DNA of 17,362 bases from an uncultured Pseudomonadota bacterium (lineage in GTDB: Bacteria; Pseudomonadota; Alphaproteobacteria; Rs-D84). A program made the position numbers and the translations under genes. The notes beneath the pieces are model-generated. The model searched no databases and was not told where the DNA came from. It worked only from the letters and a program-made list of their open reading frames with translations. The DNA is taken from assembly GCA_945483255.1 (NCBI GenBank), contig CALYRP010000004.1, positions 1 through 17,362 on the forward strand. Direction: 5' to 3'. Positions within the stretch are counted from its first letter, which is position 1. Every line of letters begins with the position of its first letter. Shown here piece by piece: positions 15,207 through 17,362 of this stretch.

Positions 15207-16808
15207 ATGTATATGAATAAATTTTTGGTTTTATTATCTCTTTTCTTGGCATCTTGCGGTGCAAATCGTGCGATAAAACAAGCGCCACTTGCAACAAGCA
15301 ACCCGACTGATATCCAAGATGCATTTTTGGCATCCACATCGCTTTATGGTTCCGATGATGCCGGTCCAAATGCAAATATCGTTGTGTTATTACCAACAAG
15401 CGGGGCATCAAAAAACATCGGAAACAATATAAAAACATCAATTGAAACAGCTTTTTTACGCAAACCAAAACAAAACATTCGCCTTTCTTTCTATGATTTA
15501 TCTGGCGATAAATCAAGACGCGATTTGGTAATCCGGGATGCGGTTTCTACAAATCCAGATATTATTATCGGCCCATTATTTGCCGAAGATACAAATACTG
15601 TTCGTAATATAAAACCGTCAAAAACACCGGTTATTTCATTTACATCCGACGTAAAATCTTTGGGAAATAATGTTATGACCACGAATTTGATTCCAACACA
15701 AAGCATCGAAACAATTGTTCGTCAAATGCAAAATGACGGCGCACAAAATATCGTTGTTTTTGCCCCAGATGATAATTCTGGAAAATTAATGGCATCAACC
15801 GCAAACCATGTCGCAGATATATACAGTATAAAAATAAATGGCTTGTTTTATTATAAACCAGGCAATTCGGATTCAATCAAAGATGTATCTATGCGCGCAT
15901 CAATGTATAACGCACGCAGCGCGGCAAATACCCGCGCACGCGAAATCTTATCAGATATCATTAACAAAGAATCATTAGATGCACCAACACGCACAAATTT
16001 AACCAATCAATTGGAAAAAATATCACGCACAGAAACATTGGGCAAAATACCATATGATGCGATTTTATTCCTGGGTAATGGCGAAGACGCAAAAACAATA
16101 ACTTCTTTCTTGCGTTATTATGGTGTTGGTAATCGCGATGCAGCAATGTACGGAACAACACTTTGGCATGGTTCCGATATTGCGTCAGACTTCACATTAA
16201 GCGGTGCAAAATATGCAACACTGCCACCAATATCTGATAATTTTATATCTCTTTATAATTTAGTTGCCGGACACGACCCTGATTATTTATCAGCATTTGG
16301 CTATGATGCGGCTAATTTAGCACTTGGTATGTTATATACCCAAAAATCAACAGATGCATACCTGTTTGATCCATCTGGATACATCGGCAGTACCGGCATT
16401 TTCCGCATTCAACCAAACGGTCAATCTGAACGCGCATTACGTATAATGGAATTAGATGGCAGCGGTAATGCAAAAACATTTATGAGTGCACCTACCAATT
16501 TCATAACACAAATTTATTCGATAAATTCATCTGATTTACGCGATATTCCTGAAAAAGAATTGACAACACGTGGCGTTAACCCGGGCGATTATATAACAAT
16601 ACCCGAAAACCTGCGCAGAAAAAGCACATACCGCACAAAAACAATCGGCGCAAACTATGTATCTGATGACAACGAAGTAACAGAATCTGCACCGGTGCAA
16701 ATATATGCATCTGATGAAAAAGAAATCGTTGAAAACCCAGAATTTGAACCGATTAAAATTGAAAATGTATCGCGCAAATATATCGACAGTGTCGAAATCA
16801 GCGAATAA
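15207..16808 (+). CDS. LpoA-like lipoprotein, penicillin-binding protein activator
   Basis: A predicted outer-envelope lipoprotein with a type 1 periplasmic-binding fold, as in the C-domain of E. coli LpoA, which activates the peptidoglycan synthase PBP1A. A hydrophobic leader ends in the lipobox LASC (Cys17 from this start). The fold is seen in NIVVLLPTSGASKNIGN, PDIIIGPLFAEDT, PVISFTSD, NIVVFAPDD and LSAFGYDAANLALGML. The N-terminal TPR domain of gammaproteobacterial LpoA is absent, and about 80 polar residues trail the domain. Three in-frame ATGs compete: 15195 (no ribosome site), 15207 (TGGA 7 nt upstream, chosen) and 15213. The divergent pairing with rsmI supports the call. An amino-acid-binding receptor is the main alternative, but no transporter genes are near. 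Confidence 0.82.
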   Translation: MYMNKFLVLLSLFLASCGANRAIKQAPLATSNPTDIQDAFLASTSLYGSDDAGPNANIVVLLPTSGASKNIGNNIKTSIETAFLRKPKQNIRLSFYDLSGDKSRRDLVIRDAVSTNPDIIIGPLFAEDTNTVRNIKPSKTPVISFTSDVKSLGNNVMTTNLIPTQSIETIVRQMQNDGAQNIVVFAPDDNSGKLMASTANHVADIYSIKINGLFYYKPGNSDSIKDVSMRASMYNARSAANTRAREILSDIINKESLDAPTRTNLTNQLEKISRTETLGKIPYDAILFLGNGEDAKTITSFLRYYGVGNRDAAMYGTTLWHGSDIASDFTLSGAKYATLPPISDNFISLYNLVAGHDPDYLSAFGYDAANLALGMLYTQKSTDAYLFDPSGYIGSTGIFRIQPNGQSERALRIMELDGSGNAKTFMSAPTNFITQIYSINSSDLRDIPEKELTTRGVNPGDYITIPENLRRKSTYRTKTIGANYVSDDNEVTESAPVQIYASDEKEIVENPEFEPIKIENVSRKYIDSVEISE

Positions 16809-16812
16809 ATAC

Positions 16813-16840
16813 TTGCGTTTATTAAAAAATAAGTTATAAT
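16813..16840 (+). promoter_or_regulatory. Putative promoter for tRNA-Gly/tRNA-Tyr
   Basis: TTGCGT (16813-16818), 16-nt spacer, perfect TATAAT (16835-16840), ending 21 nt before the tRNA-Gly gene. It lies directly after the lpoA-like stop codon. Confidence 0.65.
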
Positions 16841-16861
16841 CATGTGGCTTAGATAATCGTT

Positions 16862-16936
16862 GCGAGCATAGTTCAAGGGCTAGAATGCAAGCCTTCCAAG
16901 CTTGAAATGCGGGTTCGATTCCCGCTGCTCGCACCA
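16862..16936 (+). tRNA. tRNA-Gly (anticodon UCC)
   Basis: Complete cloverleaf: acceptor GCGAGCA/TGCTCGC, T8 A9, D stem GTTC/GAAT (one G-T), anticodon stem CAAGC/GCTTG with loop CTTCCAA (anticodon TCC), T stem GCGGG/CCCGC with loop TTCGATT, discriminator A and an encoded CCA (16934-16936). The anticodon reads GGA and GGG codons. Confidence 0.97.
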
Positions 16937-16954
16937 CTGATTGTGGAAAGTTCT

Positions 16955-17041
16955 GGGCGTGCGCCGGAGTTGGAGAGCCGGGGCAGACTGTAAATCTGTT
17001 GTCTTACGACTGAGGTGGTTCGAATCCACCCACTCCCACCA
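16955..17041 (+). tRNA. tRNA-Tyr (anticodon GUA), atypical 5' half
   Basis: A class II tRNA: D stem CCGG/CCGG, anticodon stem GCAGA/TCTGT with loop CTGTAAA (anticodon GTA), long variable arm with stem GTC/GAC, T stem GGTGG/CCACC with loop TTCGAAT, acceptor 3' strand CACTCCC, discriminator A and encoded CCA. Two odd points: the acceptor 5' strand is GGGCGTG, giving a C4-U69 mismatch, and position 8 is C rather than the almost invariant U. The 3' end is repeated at 17206-17227. It is 18 nt after tRNA-Gly and probably cotranscribed. Confidence 0.87.
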
Positions 17042-17044
17042 AAA
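17023..17044 (+). repeat. Direct repeat copy A: 3' end of tRNA-Tyr
   Basis: These 22 nt, from the end of the T loop through the CCA into AAAA, are identical to 17206-17227. Confidence 0.93.
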
Positions 17045-17050
17045 AATATA

Positions 17051-17078
17051 ACCACCCTTGCGGTGGTTTTATTTTTTT
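17051..17078 (+). terminator. Intrinsic terminator after tRNA-Tyr
   Basis: Stem ACCACC/GGTGGT (17051-17056 with 17062-17067), loop CTTGC, then a long T-rich run to 17078. Confidence 0.88.
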
Positions 17079-17205
17079 GTCGGGTTTGGTTTATGGTATT
17101 AGGCCATACAAACGAAGTTTGTTTGGTTCGACTATGAGTAAGCGAAAACAAGTGTCAACGAAGTTTGAGCGCTAACGAATGCGGCGCAGGCATTTATGCC
17201 GAGCC
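17079..17205. repeat. Hairpin-rich non-coding segment between tRNA-Tyr end copies
   Basis: No convincing gene is seen here. The segment is a chain of short hairpins: TATGG/CCATA, CAAAC-GAA-GTTTG near 17107-17119, a similar AAC-GAA-GTT near 17154-17162, and GGCAT-TT-ATGCC near 17189-17200. An outer pairing TTGGTTCG/CGAGCCAA could close much of it. The GAA-loop and GGCA..TGCC modules recur at 5662-5733 and 17283-17359. Confidence 0.6.
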
Positions 17206-17227
17206 AATCCACCCACTCCCACCAAAA
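17206..17227 (+). repeat. Direct repeat copy B: duplicated tRNA-Tyr 3' end
   Basis: Exact 22-nt repeat of 17023-17044, including the acceptor strand, discriminator and CCA. It is preceded by hairpin DNA rather than tRNA sequence and followed by its own terminator. Confidence 0.93.
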
Positions 17228-17232
17228 TAAGA

Positions 17233-17257
17233 AACACACCTTTACGGTGTGTTTTTT
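17233..17257 (+). terminator. Second intrinsic terminator, after repeat copy B
   Basis: Stem AACACACC/GGTGTGTT (17233-17240 with 17246-17253), loop TTTAC, T-run to 17257. It differs in sequence from the first terminator, so it is not merely part of the same duplication. Confidence 0.85.
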
Positions 17258-17268
17258 ATTTTGATTAT

Positions 17269-17284
17269 GTGGAAGTGGGTGGAT
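17269..17284 (-). repeat. Inverted partial third copy of tRNA-Tyr 3' end
   Basis: The reverse complement, ATCCACCCACTTCCAC, matches the tRNA-Tyr 3' end at 15 of 16 positions. It abuts the structured segment that follows. Confidence 0.7.
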
Positions 17285-17359
17285 ACGCCAGAGCGCCAGG
17301 CACATTTATGTGCCACACGGAAACGAAGTTTACGTGAATAATTGGCGCGCATGGCGTAT
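17283..17359. repeat. Three-way-junction hairpin element at window end
   Basis: The outer stem ATACGCCA/TGGCGTAT (17283-17290 with 17352-17359) and GCGCCA/TGGCGC (17293-17298 with 17343-17348) enclose two hairpins: GGCACAT-TT-ATGTGCC (17299-17314) and CACG-AAAC-GAA-GTTT-CGTG (17316-17336, one G-A mismatch). Function unknown. Confidence 0.65.
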
Positions 17360-17362
17360 ACG

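Noticed and set aside
15157..15516. Extension of rsmI upstream to a start at 15516
   Set aside because: The additional 120 residues resemble no RsmI, overlap the lipoprotein gene on the other strand, and the 15156 ATG has a good AAAGGA site.
16536..17151. Minus-strand open frames across the tRNA genes, with peptides such as VRAAGIEPAFQAWKA and GWIRTTSVVRQQ
   Set aside because: These are antisense readings of the tRNA-Gly and tRNA-Tyr genes, a well-known source of false proteins in databases. They have no ribosome site or family support.
17079..17362. CRISPR array after the tRNA genes
   Set aside because: The hairpins are not regularly spaced, the repeated words vary in sequence and length, and no cas gene is present.

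Overview
The window looks like a chromosomal segment of an AT-rich, slow-evolving housekeeping region of a proteobacterium, most likely an alphaproteobacterium with a modest genome. This is an inference from gene content and order: a divergent mltA/secB pair, a DUF721 (DciA-type) gene, an alpha-type AddB nuclease, a divergent rsmI/lpoA-like pair, SecB itself (essentially proteobacterial), and tRNAs with encoded CCA. The standard genetic code is used, ribosome sites are mostly AAGGA/AAAGGA, and genes are tightly packed. No 16S or other taxonomic marker is present, so the clade is not fixed.

Layout. 1-1889 (minus): mltA, DUF721/dciA and ruvC (cut by the window edge), overlapping or nearly touching, read as one operon. 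1972-2412 (plus): secB, ending in a hairpin terminator that works in both directions. 2475-3191 (minus): yebC, diverging from 3242-5112 (plus) ruvA-mnmE. Directly after the mnmE stop codon sits a roughly 450-nt GC-rich cassette: two inverted terminal repeats around a small DUF559 (Vsr-fold) endonuclease gene. It is followed by a second, 52-nt copy of the end of mnmE and then by the terminator. 5738-10510 (minus): three tandem paralogous AMP-binding acyl/aryl ligases. 10581-11351 (plus): exodeoxyribonuclease III. 11348-15156 (minus): rsmI-engB-addB as an overlapping operon. 15195-16808 (plus): an LpoA-like lipoprotein. 16862-17041: tRNA-Gly(UCC) and tRNA-Tyr(GUA). 17042-17362: non-coding DNA with two terminators, a second copy of the tRNA-Tyr 3' end, an inverted partial third copy, and several GAA-loop and GGCA...TGCC hairpins.

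How the genes work together. Most are DNA repair and recombination (ruvC, ruvA, addB, exoA), replication (DUF721), translation and tRNA/rRNA modification (mnmE, rsmI, engB, yebC, two tRNAs), and envelope (mltA, lpoA-like, secB). The three ligases are the only metabolic block. The ruv genes are split over two strands and ruvB is absent. addB stands without addA.

The most interesting parts are the two places where a gene's 3' end is repeated downstream of inserted DNA (mnmE with the DUF559 cassette; tRNA-Tyr with hairpin DNA), and a hairpin-rich repeat family seen both next to the mnmE terminator and after the tRNAs. These were all found by reading the sequence by eye; no folding or database search was run.
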